A DNA stretch of 64,000 bases from Buxus sempervirens (taxonomy: Eukaryota > Streptophyta > Magnoliopsida > Buxales > Buxaceae). A program made the position numbers and the translations under genes. Below the pieces are notes generated by a model, which was not told where the DNA came from, did not search any database, and was given only the letters and a program-made list of their open reading frames with translations. Positions 35,146-46,979 of this stretch are shown here, one piece after another. Each line of letters opens with the position of its first letter. The first letter of the stretch is position 1. The stretch lies in the NCBI GenBank assembly GCA_947561395.2, contig OX387195.1, forward strand, positions 27,109,126 to 27,173,125. Direction: 5' to 3'.

Positions 35146-35744
35146 TCCATAGCAAATATTACCAGAAATCAATAAATCCATAATGACACTCATCTCTTTT
35201 TAGTAGCTGTTAGCTTGTCTGAGTATATTTACTCAGCAACAGGACCGACTCTGTGACTCTGGATCAAGATATTTTCTTGATATAAACCAAGCACTGCATC
35301 ATAAACCATAATGCACCAAAAGCACCAAACCGTTGACATCAGACTCAGTCATATACAAGATATGAACATTCAACTGTAGCGTTTACTAAGATGTACCCAA
35401 AATGCAATGACATGAACATAGGAGTGACAAACAAGGATATCTTAGCAAAGTCCCCTGATCTGAACTTAAAGAATGAGCTTGGCTATCACAGCATATAACC
35501 TAATAAAACAGCCCAAAATATTCCCAAACGAGGCCTATTGACATCGCGATATGTTGACATCGCCAGTGGTGAACCATATGTGCACAATCTGGAATGCCCA
35601 TAACAAGAGAGAGACTTCGATGTAAAGAGGCCTATTGACATCACGATTGCAGTGTTAAACTTACTATAAGGAGACACAAGATGAACTTTGGAGGATTAAC
35701 AGATATGAAAAAGTTAAGAGAATCATAAGATGAAGGTTTATTCT

Positions 35745-35840
35745 GGACATACCTAGATTGAGTTGGGTTAAAGTCAACATCAATGGAGCAGCTTGAGCAA
35801 GCCCCAGGAAGCTAATGGAATCAAAGTGGCAAGTATAGTG
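35745..35840 (+). pseudogene. LINE RNase H-like fragment
   Basis: A short frame reads RLSWVKVNINGAA, a stop, then ASPRKLMESKW. This matches the start of the RNase H domain that ends many plant LINE ORF2 proteins (P..WVKVNIDGA). It lies 600 bases after the LINE poly-A, so it comes from another, older element. The catalytic Asp of NxDGA is Asn here. The remaining DNA at 35150-37000 shows no gene; the missing ARM exons are not in it. Confidence 0.5.
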
Positions 35841-37580
35841 AGTTCCAAAAAATGTTGCAGTTGGTATTGGAATAACAAATGCAATAGTTGAAGACTTATA
35901 AGCATGCCTTAAGACTAAAATTAAAAAGGGCAGGTCACAATAGTAATTTAAATGGATTCACTATAGAAGTTGGGTCAATGAAAGGAAAGAATAAAGCCAC
36001 CCTGGAGCACTACAGTGATTAGGTCTAGCAAGATGGATTGAAAAAATAGAAAGAGAACCAAATAAAGCAAATAGTTTAAAAAATTCAGTAAAAGTGTTGT
36101 AGAAGTTGTATCATTACTAATAAAATCGCGTGAGTGCAAACATTAAGCAGTAATACAAGTCCCAAAGGCTGTTGTATCATGATAGAAGTTTTAGAAGTTG
36201 TACATAACTTTAGAACTTGAGCCAAATAGTTTAAAAAATTCATTAACCTCCAAAATTTACCAAACAATAACGTAAACACTATAATTGATGAAAATATTTA
36301 GTTAATTGAGATCGTTGTCTTATTTTCAGTAATTAAAACATTTGAAGGCAGCTAATTAAATTTCCATACCAAACATTTCATCTATTTCTAGTTTATTATA
36401 TGAATTTTGAGATTGAAAGCTTCTCATCCTTCCCAAAATAAACCTTCGACCATTTTTCCCTAAAAAATTCTCATATGGAATCGCATTAAATTTTATTAAC
36501 TAGACGTACATATATTTACTGTGGCATGCAGCTGAAGCTGACCTGGCCACTGGCTGCATGATATGTAAATAGGCCACACAAAAATGCTCCATTTGAACTT
36601 TAAATACACAAGTATATTCTAAAACTAGACACAAAAGTTTCCAAATGGTTCAAAAACAACAATACTTCTTCGTTTATAGAGTTTTAATGCATGTTGCATC
36701 TATCTTAAATATAACATTATGCAATTGGCATACAGTTGCAGATCGGCCAACAAAACTAAGATCCCGATCTTCTCTTTAATTTATCACTAGTGCTCAGTCG
36801 TAGATAGTCAAACTGAAGCTTCTAATCATGATCCGCCAACAACAGTAAAATCAAATCAATATGCAAAAATAACATAAATTAATCAATACAAGGAGCTCTT
36901 TGAAATCGAAGAGTGCAAACTACAACAGTTCACGGATTCAAAGAAACTTCTTGGGAAACAATCATACGTATTAAAACTAATCGGATTACAACGAAGCAGA
37001 AGCGCGGATGCTAAAATACCTTCACAGCAAGAAGGCCAAGCGCGAACGCGCTCCCCTTCTCAACCTCGTGCTCAAACGGTTTCGGACCGTTATCGTCATC
37101 TCTCAATGGTGGCGGCGCTTGAATATGCCTCACCGGATTTGGGACAGCGCCACCATCCACCATAACGTTCACGACTTCTCCTGCAGACAGAAAGATCATC
37201 TAAAACCCTAAATATCTAAAGAAATTCAAGAACTCCGAAGATCAAGATCAACCAAACGCAAACCCTACATGCCACAGAAAGTAAATAACCGAGGAAAATC
37301 AATCAGCATGATAACGAATGAAGAAAAACGAGATCGAAGTGTTCGAATCACCATTTTTTGACAGCTCAGCGAGGACATGAACGGCGCGCTTGGCAGCGGC
37401 CCGATCGGCTTCGTTCCACGAGAAGGTGGAGTTAAGGATGTTAACCTGCTCAGTCACGGTACAAGACAGTGCCTGCTGAACTTCGGCAGATGTAATACAG
37501 ATCATCCGTGCTTCTTCGATTTCTGCTTGGAGTTTCGGCTTCGGTCCTTTCTTCTCCGGGTAGGGTTTCTGATGCTCCAT

Positions 37581-38420
37581 CAGAAATGGAAAAAAAAGGA
37601 AAGAAGGAAGGGGAGAGAATCGGAGAGATGTGGTTTAGGAGGAAGAGGAAGGGAAGGGAGGAGAGGAAAAAAGCATGCTCTCACGACTTTGGCGCCAGAC
37701 CTTCTCGCTCTCACGACTTTGGCGCCGCGTGGATTTTTCTCTCGCCTCTACCCAACGCTACCCTTCGCTCTCTCTCCCACCCTCCCTGTCATCTGTTCTC
37801 TTCTCTCACACGAGAAGAAAACGAAGCGTCGCCGACCCCTCCTCTCCCCGACACCCCACCCCCTTTCTCTTTCTCTCTCGCTACCTCTCTCTCTTTGCTA
37901 CAACCCCCACCCCCTCATCCCCTCTCTCCTCTCTCCCGTAATGCCGGCGACCCCCACCCCCTCTTCCCCCTCCGTCGCTCTCTTGCAACCCCACCATCCC
38001 AAAATAAGCAAAGTTACAAAGGACTTTGGCTGCAAGTTTCTCTGTACTACATAGATTTTTGTGATTTTTGAAATCTGTCTCTCCCTTGCTCTCTCTATTT
38101 CTTTCCCGATCGAAACCATACCGCCAGTTCTCTTTTTCTCTCGCTGCGTCTCTCTCTCTTCTTTCGGCTGCAACCCCCTCTTCTCCCCTGTCTCGCTCTG
38201 TTGCAACCCACTCTCTCCATTCCTTCTGGCTGCAACCCCCAACCCCATCATCCCTTGTCTCGCTCCATTCCTTCTGGCTGCAACCCCCAACCCCATCATC
38301 CCTTGTCTCGCTCCATTCCTTCTGGCTGCAATCCCCTGTCTCGCTCTGTTGAACAGCAAATAACAGCTCATGGTTAGATCTGTGGTTCCGTGCCTTTCTA
38401 TTTATTTATTATTTCTTGTG
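37581..38420. other. Pyrimidine-rich 5' flank of the ARM gene with 48-bp repeats
   Basis: The region upstream of the ARM start codon is strongly C/T-biased on the plus strand (G/A-rich leader on the transcribed strand). A 48-bp unit starting CCATTCCTTCTGGCTGCAAC stands in tandem at 38217-38264, 38265-38312 and partly at 38313-38345. Long plus-strand frames across it are low-complexity and not credible genes. Confidence 0.7.
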
Positions 38421-38556
38421 TCTTCCGTTTATTGGTTGGATTCCCCTCGGTCGTGTTTGTAACCTAGATTCGTTGAGAAGAAAAGAAACTTGTTTGGTTT
38501 AGGTGAAAGAAAAATGAGATTTTCTTTCCCAAAAAAAAAAAAAAAACATTTAAAAA

Positions 38557-38900
38557 ATGAAAATTCACCATCACTTATCACTATTCACACCACCCGCCCA
38601 TCCCACCACTAGCACCATCCACCACCTCCATAACCCATCATCCACTATCGTCCGCCACTACTGCCGACCACCACCACTCACCACCAACACCATTTGCCAC
38701 CACTGCCCACCACCACTACCCACGAGCTGCCACCCCCTCCCACCACCACCGCCATCTCCCGCCACCACCACCACCACTTGCCACCACCGCCCACCACCAC
38801 CATCCACTATCCACCATCACCGCCCACCACCACCATCATCTCCCGCGCACCACCACCACCCATTGCCACCTGGCACCACCGCCCACTACCCCAACCCATC
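38557..38900. repeat. CCA/CAC-rich low-complexity tract
   Basis: About 340 bases are dominated by CCACCA/CACCAT words in irregular order. One strand is nearly free of G runs and the complement is TGG-rich. Frames through it encode Pro/Thr/His-rich strings, but there is no gene context. Confidence 0.85.
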
Positions 38901-39241
38901 ATTTTTACTAAAATATATATATTTTTTCTTCTCATTTCTCATCTCGTCCAAATATCAGAAAAAAGAAAAAAGAAAATCAGTATTTATCTTTTCTTTTCTT
39001 TTCCTTTTTAGCTTTCTTTTCTTTTCTTCCCAAATCCAAGGTTTCAAACACAGCCTTCGACTAACACTCATTCTTTTTTCGTTTTAGGCTTTTAGTGCTC
39101 TAATTGTAGAGTCCTCTGAATCAAGTTGTGGTGCTGGAGGTAAACCACCGCAAGATAATCATTAATTTGTTCTTAATATTAATTTCTAAACGTCATCAAA
39201 GCCATGCGACGAACGAGAGGCCATATCCGCTGGTCCCTCAC

Positions 39242-39341
39242 ACTGGAGCATCTGCTGGTCCAACGGTGGAGGGTGTGTACACATAGGCTTCATGCACCTA
39301 GGTGGACACTCTTTTCACCATTGGACCAACAGATCTTCCAG
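39242..39341. mobile_element. Small foldback element, copy 1
   Basis: Inverted arms 39242-39283 (ACTGGAGCATCTGCTGGTCC...) and 39300-39341 (...TTGGACCAACAGATCTTCCAGT) pair around a short loop. A relative with the same CTGCTGGTCCAA / TTGGACCAGCAGATCTTCCAG arms lies at 46864-46964. I see no clear target duplication. The surroundings (38900-40300) hold no gene. Confidence 0.6.
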
Positions 39342-40316
39342 TCAAGGGCTCCAATAGATTTCAAGTCGCCAAAACACCGTTAGGATGGAGTATCAGGTAA
39401 TCAAGCATTGTCTTGAATAGAGTTCTCCCTTTAACTCATTTTTTGTATTGTTTTTATCTTTGTTGGTTTGTTCCGTTTTTTGTTTATTTTCCTCTGTTGC
39501 TGAACACTTTGGTGGAATCAAGTGGTATCCTATATACTAAGGCTATAATGTCTATTTGTGTTGAACCTTATTCATGTTTACATCTTAATTGCTAAGAAGA
39601 AAATGCTTTAGGTGGATGAATTCGTTAAAAGAAAGAATTAGTGTACAAAAAGAAAAGTCCAGCCCTTTTTTATAACGCTGAGATTTTGTACGGATTACTT
39701 GCTAGCTTCAAAATGCAAATGCCTGAACAACCTTTATGAAATTCAGTTTCTAGATATTGTTAGAAGAAGTAAGCTTGTGGTTCTCCTTCATAGACAAAGT
39801 AAATAGATAAATAAAATAAAAACGCACTACATGATTTCTCATCTAGGCATCAAAACTTAGAAGTCCAAGTTTGCCTCAGAATTGATCACCTAAAATTTAT
39901 AAAGCACTATATGTATACCATTAATTGTTTAAATCCCTACCCCAATACTTAATAGAAGTGTAAATGTGCACGGTGCAAAATGAAGCTCTGATAAAGCATG
40001 TTTTAATGAGTTTTGCACATGGTGGATGTACCTAGACCATGCATTGTCTTTTCTGAGACCATATATGGCGTTTTATTTTTGGAAATTAAAGTTATCCACT
40101 AGGTTCCATCAATATATCTTCGACATGTTGAAATATTTTCAAACTACTGGGTGTGATAAAATAAATAAAAAAGATTTGTTATGTGATTTCTTCTTCAACT
40201 AATGTGATAAAATTGATGTAAAACATGTGTTTTTCTCCTTTTAACTTTGTTTCTTGACTTTTTTGCAATTAATTTGCTTATTTTTACAGTTTAGTAATTT
40301 CTTCTAGCTTATGCAG

Positions 40317-40414
40317 CTCTACTTCTAGAGAATGAAGCAAATGGCTACGTATTAATCCATGCCGAGGGAGGTCTTAATCAACAAAGAATTGCTGAATTAT
40401 TCCTCTTCTATTAG
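40317..40414 (+). pseudogene. O-fucosyltransferase-family exon fragment
   Basis: After a plausible acceptor (atgcag, 40311-40316), the frame reads NEANGYVLIHAEGGLNQQRI and then drifts to a stop at 40412-40414. The motif xNGY(I/L)xVxxxGGLNQQR is characteristic of plant GDP-fucose protein O-fucosyltransferase-like (GT65) proteins, where it forms the first nucleotide-sugar-binding loop. The usual continuation (CDAVAVARLLNATLV) is missing. Only this one exon fragment is seen, so it is a relic or captured piece. Confidence 0.6.
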
Positions 40415-40670
40415 ATTATCTTAAGTGTAAACAATGCTAGATATCTTTGGGAGAATATGCCATAAATTTTATAACGTGATTCAAGTATAAAAGTAACTTG
40501 GTATAAAGAAAACATAAATAAGATTTAGCAGAGGAGTCCACAACTTTGATTCATAGGACTCTACAATTTCACTTTTAGCAAACCTACATAGTTTGACTTG
40601 CTTCCCTGATATAGAATGTACTATCCAACCCAAACCAGAAACTTGCAGCCGCTGGCCAGCCTACATGAGT

Positions 40671-40672
<2 letters not shown>

Positions 40673-40716
<44 letters not shown>
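40673..40716. repeat. (AT)n microsatellite
   Basis: An uninterrupted AT tract of about 22 units. Confidence 0.95.
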
Positions 40717-40719
<3 letters not shown>

Positions 40720-40721
<2 letters not shown>

Positions 40722-42860
40722 CAGTAGCCGTTGGCTATGATTTCTCCCTCATCCATGTGGTGCCGAGGTGGAATTATGTGGTTTTTTCTTTTTAACACAT
40801 TTCCACCTCAGTATTTGTGGGAACCATAACTTCTCCCCATCAATGTCTCCATTTCCTTGGTAATATATTATATGCTTTTTCCATTTCCTTAGTAATATAT
40901 TAGAGGTTTTCTCTTGCCTTTACAACACATTTCGACAGGTTTTCACATGTTAGTAACATAACAAACTTACCCATATATGCTTTCATCATTTGTCTAAGTC
41001 TAAATTGCTCAATTAAAATTCTGGTTTCTTCTATGATATGCAGATTTACTGCTTTACTAAACTCATATTCCTTCTTATGCTGATTCTTGAATCCTCTATT
41101 TGATTATGGACTAAAATGATTCATTTGAATCATCTGCTTGATTATGGACTAAAATGATTCATTAGTTATAGTTGCATTGAATCAATACTCTGACTCAAAA
41201 AATTCTCTCACTTTGGGAGTTCAGGCAAAGAATTAGATATTTCATCATATACTGAAGAATTAGATGTCATAATTAAGCAGAGGATTAAAAAAAAAGACTA
41301 TCTTTTGTATCAACATCCACTTTGAGTTCTCTAATTTTTTGCTTATCAGCAAAATTTGATGCTTGGGTTTCATCTGTTCTCTTTCCTTTTGAACCCTTTT
41401 TGTTGCTTACTTATCCCCCAGCCATGCCATGACACCCTGAAAATACTTCGTCAATGGTTCAAGCTGCCTGCTGATATGCTTTTCCTTATTCCAGTTACTA
41501 AACCTTCTCGACGCTTTAGATATAATTATATACTTAATTGAAGCTAAGTTGTCTAGAACTAACTTTTACTCATCAGTATACAAAAAACAAAATTTAAGCA
41601 TTTTTTTGTGGAAACCTATGTTTGGCTATCGTTTTTCTTATATGATCTTTAATTTGAAGTTCTTTTGAGTTCAAAAACCTCTCTGTCCAAAAGACTACAG
41701 TTTGGATATTAACACATAAAAGAATAGTACCTGCGTGCTTTTGGCTTCTCTGCACTGATACTTTGGTCTTCAGTGCCATATGTCATGATATTTGGTCTTT
41801 TGTTTTTGGATTGTCTATTGTTTGGTTACAACTATATTATAAATGTTGGATTTTGGAACTGTTTTGGTGGTTAAAGCATTCATCCTAAATATATTTTTAT
41901 CCATGCTTAATTCTATGAAGTGGCTGAAGGTGGTGGTCCATTTACTCCATTTAGGAAAAAAATGAAAATCACCTTCGATGGTCAATACCTTGATTTATAG
42001 ATGTAGACCAGCAATAGGTGGTGGTCCATTTACTCCACGAAAGCAAATGTTTGCTCTTCAGTGGTCAATATACTTGATTTAGAACATGCATACTAGCAAT
42101 CCATGCTATTTCCTTGAAGGACAGTATTAGCTCCACTCAGTGTCATGATAGTGGTGTTGCCATTGCAGTTTGAATGTTTGCTGTGCATTTTTGGTATGCT
42201 GTGTATTACAATTATGACCAATTTGTGCCATATAAGCATTTAGATATTGCTGCTATAGCTTGGTTGCTATTCCATTACAGTGTGTCTGAAAACATGTCCA
42301 ACATCCATGCAAAGTTGTAGAAGGTTTGTGTATTGAACTTCTATATCTTTTCTTTTCTACTCCCAAGTTTTGAGGATGGGGGTTGCTGCCATATAGGAAT
42401 GCCTATTGCTTTGTGGAGAATAGCTTAGGAGGGTTTTGGCAAATTGTATAGGTTGTGTATTACCACTTTGTGCTATTTGGATGTAGGGAATATCTTTTTA
42501 ACTTTCATGTGTATTTGTCTGTATGCCATTTATATGAACAGTGGTCTTGCACCTGCATTAATAGAGGGCTCTGGCACAATCCTCTGTTATAATATATAAA
42601 TATATATTAGATACCAAGTTTTAGGTTGACTTCAATCCTCTTTTTTAATGACACTTTACTGAGGGCTCTTCGTCAAATGTTCAGTACTACCATTGTCTTT
42701 AAGCACGTAGTTAAATAGATGTAAAGTAAGGTTACTAAGTATAATACTGTAGTCCTAGCTGATTGATTTGTTTGATAAAACTGCAAATTTTTTGGTGAAA
42801 TAATGAGAGTTTCATTCTTCATTATTTACATTCTTTTTTCCTTTTAATTATTTTTTGAGC
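40720..42860. other. Gene-free stretch with small duplications
   Basis: I see no gene. A ~26-base phrase (TTGATTATGGACTAAAATGA...) is repeated at about 41100 and 41138, and GGTGGTGGTCCATTTACTCCA recurs at about 41930 and 42017. These are minor local duplications. Confidence 0.5.
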
Positions 42861-42861
42861 A

Positions 42862-42966
42862 GTCCCAGATGCTAGAAACATAGAGCATTTCAGCAGATAC
42901 TATGTGTTAACCAACCAAGACAAGGAAGGGGATTGGATGATGGTGGGAGATCTTCCCTGCAAATAA
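42862..42966 (+). pseudogene. Aux/IAA protein fragment (PB1 domain)
   Basis: The frame reads FSRYYVLTNQDKEGDWMMVGDLPC and then Lys-stop. This corresponds to the domain III/IV junction of Aux/IAA repressors, normally [20 protein letters not shown], where the acidic OPCA-type patch mediates ARF and Aux/IAA dimerisation. The conserved Trp after VP is Cys and a TAA follows at once. No EAR, degron or C-terminal nuclear signal is found. It is a short fragment of an auxin-response gene on the same strand as the neighbouring reductase copy. Confidence 0.65.
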
Positions 42967-43192
42967 GCTAGAAATTCGCCTTCTCCGTATTTGAGAAAAT
43001 ATTTCTGTTTTTTGGGATCATCTTAATTTGTTACACATAATGTATACATGAATGGTTTTGCACTAAAATGCCATGACATCTTTTATGTATCTTTATTTTG
43101 TTTTTGTTTTTGTTTTTTTTTTTCTTATGAGTGATACCTTTTCCTTTCTTTTCCGTCTACTTGTATTGTTTTTGCCTTTCTGAATTTGCCAG

Positions 43193-46100
43193 AATCAGCT
43201 TACTGGCTTATAGTCCTTTAGCAATGGGCATACTTTCGGGGAAGTATTTCTCATCTGATGGGGGCCCAGCAGATGCTCGAATGAATCTTTTCAGGGGTAA
43301 TTCTTTACTTGTTCGACTAGTTAGAGAAATTCTATGTTTAATTGCAAGTAGCCTGCCGTGAAAAGGCTCTATAATTTGTTTTAATTTTCTTTTCCTGCAC
43401 AGGAAAATACTCTGAAGGGGAATCCAGATACAACCTGACGAATCCTATAATTAAAGCAGCTACTAAGGTAGGCTGAGTTCTCAATTTTGAGAACATGAGC
43501 ATCACTTAAATGAAAGATAAAAGTAAAAATGTAGTTTGAAAATCATAGCTAAAGGGAGGTTTGTTAGAAACCCAGTGAACAAATGGGAAAAAGAAGAAAC
43601 TTGTTTGATCAGATCCCTTTATGCAATCTTGAAATGCTAAAAACATATTGTGGTTCTATTATCTAATGACTATGTTATACAGATTCTAGATGGGTTATAT
43701 TTTGGGTTCAAATAGAAAAAAGATGCATAGAGTTGCTAGATGAATTCATTGATGTACAGATTCAAGATGGTTTATATTTTGAAATCAAACAGAAAAACAT
43801 GGATAGAGGTGCTAGATTGAGGTGTATGTTCCATGCTGGTAAGTGGCAATTTCTCTGAGCTCTCAGTCCTTAATTTTGGGCAGGCTAAGCTGATATTTAA
43901 GGTTTAGGCTTTTTCTATTCCCGTTAACAAATGGGAAGCTAGAGGTTGATTTTTTATTTATATTTATATTTTTTCAGGCAGTCTAAATCTTTATAGGGAT
44001 TATTTTTTTTCATTACATATTACATGCAAGTGAATGCATTGTATTACTGGTTTACTATCATATAATATGCATATACAATATGTTAGGTATATGAGATGAT
44101 GATAGAGATAGAGGCATTTGTGTCTTTCATTTGCATCTTTCTCTATCTTTTTCTCTCTCTTTACACCTCCTCCCCCTTCTCCTGCCACACTTTCTTTGCA
44201 TCTGGTGTGTCTCTTTTTAAGTTTTTTTTTTTTTTGGGGGGGGGGGGTGTTGTTTAAGTTTTTTTTTTAATTTCTTTATACGATTTTGAGGAAAATTAAA
44301 GAGGAAAAAAGGTCAAATTGGTGGATGGTTTTGGTTAAGCATGAAATCCTGATCTATTGCTACCACTAATTGAGTTTTTTTTTTCAGTGTGGAGATATAA
44401 ATAGAAGTTAAAAGAATAAAAAGGTAATGGAAAAAAAGGAGTAAATTACATAATCTAGAGTTGGAATCCTTTGCACCCCATGCCCAACCTTGAATTTGAG
44501 ATTTTGGAATCACACTGATAAAAAAGGAACATTTTACCTCTAAAAGCATAGAGAGAAAATCTTCCACCAGTCTGCAGCTAAATTCCAAGTGCATTTTTAG
44601 TTGTAGATTACAAGGTGGGTCAATGCATCATGTCTCATGATCTCTTGATTCTTGACCCGTGGTGATTCAGCTGCCTGTGAAGATTTTGTGCCCCAGCACT
44701 CAAGTCAATACCCTTCAGTCACTCAAATGGGATAATAATCGTTTCCATCATAACTAATGTGCATCTTATTCTTTGTTTTTGATTGAATTCCAGTAGAATA
44801 ATTGAGTCCTAATGTAATAAAAAATTTATTTAGCGTGTGGCTCAAATGGGATAATACTTTCTCAACTTACTGGAAATTTGGGATTGCGAACCTCTTACTG
44901 AGTTACTTCCCCTAATGCTTTTTTTTTTCTCTCTGTAACTTTGCTTAGCTCTGTATCCTTTGGCTCTTGTTTTTCCTCCACTTCCGGTGGAATTTTCCTT
45001 TCATTGTTTTTAATAATATCTTCTGTTAATCATTAAAAAAAAAAAAAACCATCCGTAGCATCCAAGGCTTGCCATGTCAAGATGGATATCTCTTTTGAAT
45101 ATCCTTTTTTTTTTTAAGACTGGAATTCTTATTAATGCCTTGAAAACCCATTCTCACTCAATATGGATAAATATTAAGTTGTTATTTTCTATCGACATAG
45201 TGAATTGCCTGCGTATACACACAGCCGCCTGTGGCATGCAAGTTCATCTTTCGAACTAGACATCTAACACTAGGGACAATGTAATGTTATATATAGCAAA
45301 TAATCCGAGTGGCATAAAAATCCATCAAAGCCTTGCACTGTGTCCTGCCAGGGGGTAGGAGTCTTCTCTAGTTATGTAGGGACATGGTCAGGCGCTTCGA
45401 TTGAGTATTGAGATGGAGAACCTCATGTTGCATGTATGATCTGGGGTTCCATACTGTACTAGTAAGAGTAGGATTGTAGGAACAGTGTGAGGCCCATTCT
45501 GGGACCAAGGTCCTTTAATGCTTATTTGGCGTATGCTTCATCTCTTTCACCTGCTCCACACTAAAAATCAGAGGTGAGGAGTATAAGGGGTCTAAACTCC
45601 AAGGCTATTCAAGTTTTGTGTTGATCTCGCTGTGCAACTCGGTGCTTCAGCTTCCTATGTCTTTCTTCCCTTTTCTCATTGTTCTTCCTACCTTTCTCAT
45701 GTTTGAACGTATTAGCCTTCACCACAAGCGCATCACCGGAGTGAAGTGGCTGATGATCAGCGCAGGCATGTCATATTAGGAATTTTCAGTTAGGCTATTC
45801 CCAGTGCCCAATCTAAACCTGGATTTTACCTTTTCCGCCACTCTTATCATTCATCTGATTCTTACATGACCTTCTGGTTGTAGCTTAATTAGCTTTGGCT
45901 AAACCTCACTCGAGTATGTTTCTGCATTTTTGCCATGTTAGTTATGAAACCATAGGTAGGACGATTGGAAATCTTAATCCACTCATCATGGTTGATAGCT
46001 ATGCCTGAAGTAAATATGATATCTGTATTTCTTTATTGTTTTTTGCAATTTTATTGTTCTATCTCGATGAGGTGATGTATGGAACTGGAAATAATATTAT

Positions 46101-46553
46101 GTTGATGTCCTTTTGCAGAAATACCTTTGTATTGCAGAAAAATATGCTCTTCATCCTGTGTCTCTTGCAATTGGTATGACGTCACTCCCTCTACGTCCCA
46201 GATGAATCTCTGTGACCTTTTGCAATTACCTCATAAATTTCTGTTCAGATCAGTATTTAATCAAACCCTTTAAATGAATATGGATTATATAATTTATTTT
46301 TTCTTCTGTGCGAGTAGGTCTAGTGATTAAATGCCTATTAATATTTTTTAATTAATAGAACCACAACTGCTATCAAATAAGCCATAACTCTTATGTTTTA
46401 AGGGAAAGGATGTATTCTTGCTATAAGCTTATGTTCAGAGATGAAGATCTGTTGTGGCATAAGAATGACTTAGCTAGATGCAAGAAACCTTCCATTTTAC
46501 TACTTTCAACATTTGTTTCTTTTGGACAGCCTTTGTTTTGAAACACCCTCTTG
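43193..46553 (+). pseudogene. Aldo/keto reductase copy 2, truncated mid-exon
   Basis: Four exons with GT/AG borders can be joined in frame: 43193-43296 (ISLLAYSPLAMGILSGKY ... MNLFRG), 43403-43467 (KYSEGESRYNLTNPIIKAAT), 46119-46173 (KYLCIAEKYALHPVSLAI) and 46530-46553 (AFVLKHPL). LLAYSPLAxGxLSGKY is the C-terminal barrel segment of Tas-type NADP(H)-dependent oxidoreductases. The last exon breaks off after CACCCTCTTG; the following DNA is unrelated and gives a stop within a few codons, so the SAVFGATKPW cofactor-binding segment is lost. No upstream catalytic exons are found between 38 and 43 kb. Its last intron and exon start are a near-identical copy of 1-293. The long third intron (43468-46118) contains only T-rich and (T)n(G)n sequence. 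Confidence 0.82.
46262..46553 (+). repeat. Duplicated reductase segment (partner of 1-293)
   Basis: It differs from 1-293 by one single-base indel and about four substitutions (for example caagtagg/cgagtagg, acgact/atgact, tttatttt/tttgtttt). The duplication reaches the left window edge, so its full size is unknown. On this side it ends sharply after CACCCTCTTG. Confidence 0.95.
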
Positions 46554-46650
46554 GAATGAGCTCTTTGTGAGTTACGTATCTCATCTGGTTCCTTTTTTAG
46601 AGCTTTTCATGATACAGCCCAGGTTCCTGGTGTATTATACGGGTGGACTC

Positions 46651-46964
46651 GGTTTGGTTTGGTTCAAGAGGTCGACATGACCAAACCGAGGTGTCTAACT
46701 GTCAACCCAAACCAAACCAAATTAAGAACCGGTCCCTCAAAAATAAATCTTTACCGAACCTGTATGCATCTTTAGGTTAGTTTGATTTAGTTTAATCGGG
46801 ACATTAACTCAAAATAAAACCAAGGGGCACCCATATATGACTTGAAATCTGCTGGAGCCTTAGGTTGGAATATCTGCTGGTCCAATGGCAATGCATGTGT
46901 CCACATAGGTGTGTGAAGCTGACGTGTACATATGCATTGCCGTTGGACCAGCAGATCTTCCAGG
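46651..46964. mobile_element. Two small foldbacks in reductase/BSL1 interval
   Basis: At 46651-46725 a GGTTTGGTTTGGTT arm faces AACCAAACCAAATT, typical of MITE interiors. At 46864-46906 / 46921-46964 longer arms (CTGCTGGTCCAATGGCAATG and its inverted partner) form a near-complete hairpin related to the one at 39242-39341. Confidence 0.55.
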
Positions 46965-46979
46965 AAGAAGGTCCAGGTG

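Larger units (their letters stand above)
30161..37580 (-). pseudogene. ARM-repeat (ARIA/ABAP1-type) gene, internally deleted and 3'-truncated
   Basis: Spliced exons on the minus strand match plant ARM-BTB proteins, which act with ABF2 in ABA signalling or with TCP24 in cell-cycle control. Exon 1 (37352-37580) starts MEHQKPYPEKKGPKPKLQAE and ends HVLAELSKN. Exon 2 (37020-37180) contains VVNVMVDGGAVP and HEVEKGSAFALGLLAVK. The next recognisable exons are far downstream: 31208-31336 (IAHNGGLVPLLKLLDS ... FALYGLADNE), 31036-31104, 30766-30825, 30462-30585 and 30161-30300 (KLANKATSVSPVDAAPPSP). All have GT/AG borders and keep frame within each block. The ARM exons between exon 2 and 31336 (about 250 residues in the family) and the whole BTB domain after 30161 are absent. 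A LINE occupies 31785-35145 in the gap. I infer a dead or severely truncated locus; the first exons alone could still be transcribed. Confidence 0.85.

Noticed and set aside
37377-38371. Long frames of 100-225 codons on both strands near the ARM start
   Set aside because: They overlap each other and ARM exon 1 antisense and encode Leu/Ser/Pro low complexity from a C/T-rich tract.
38557-39087. 176-codon Pro/His/Thr-rich frame
   Set aside because: It is a translation of a CCA-rich simple-sequence tract with no family or splice context.
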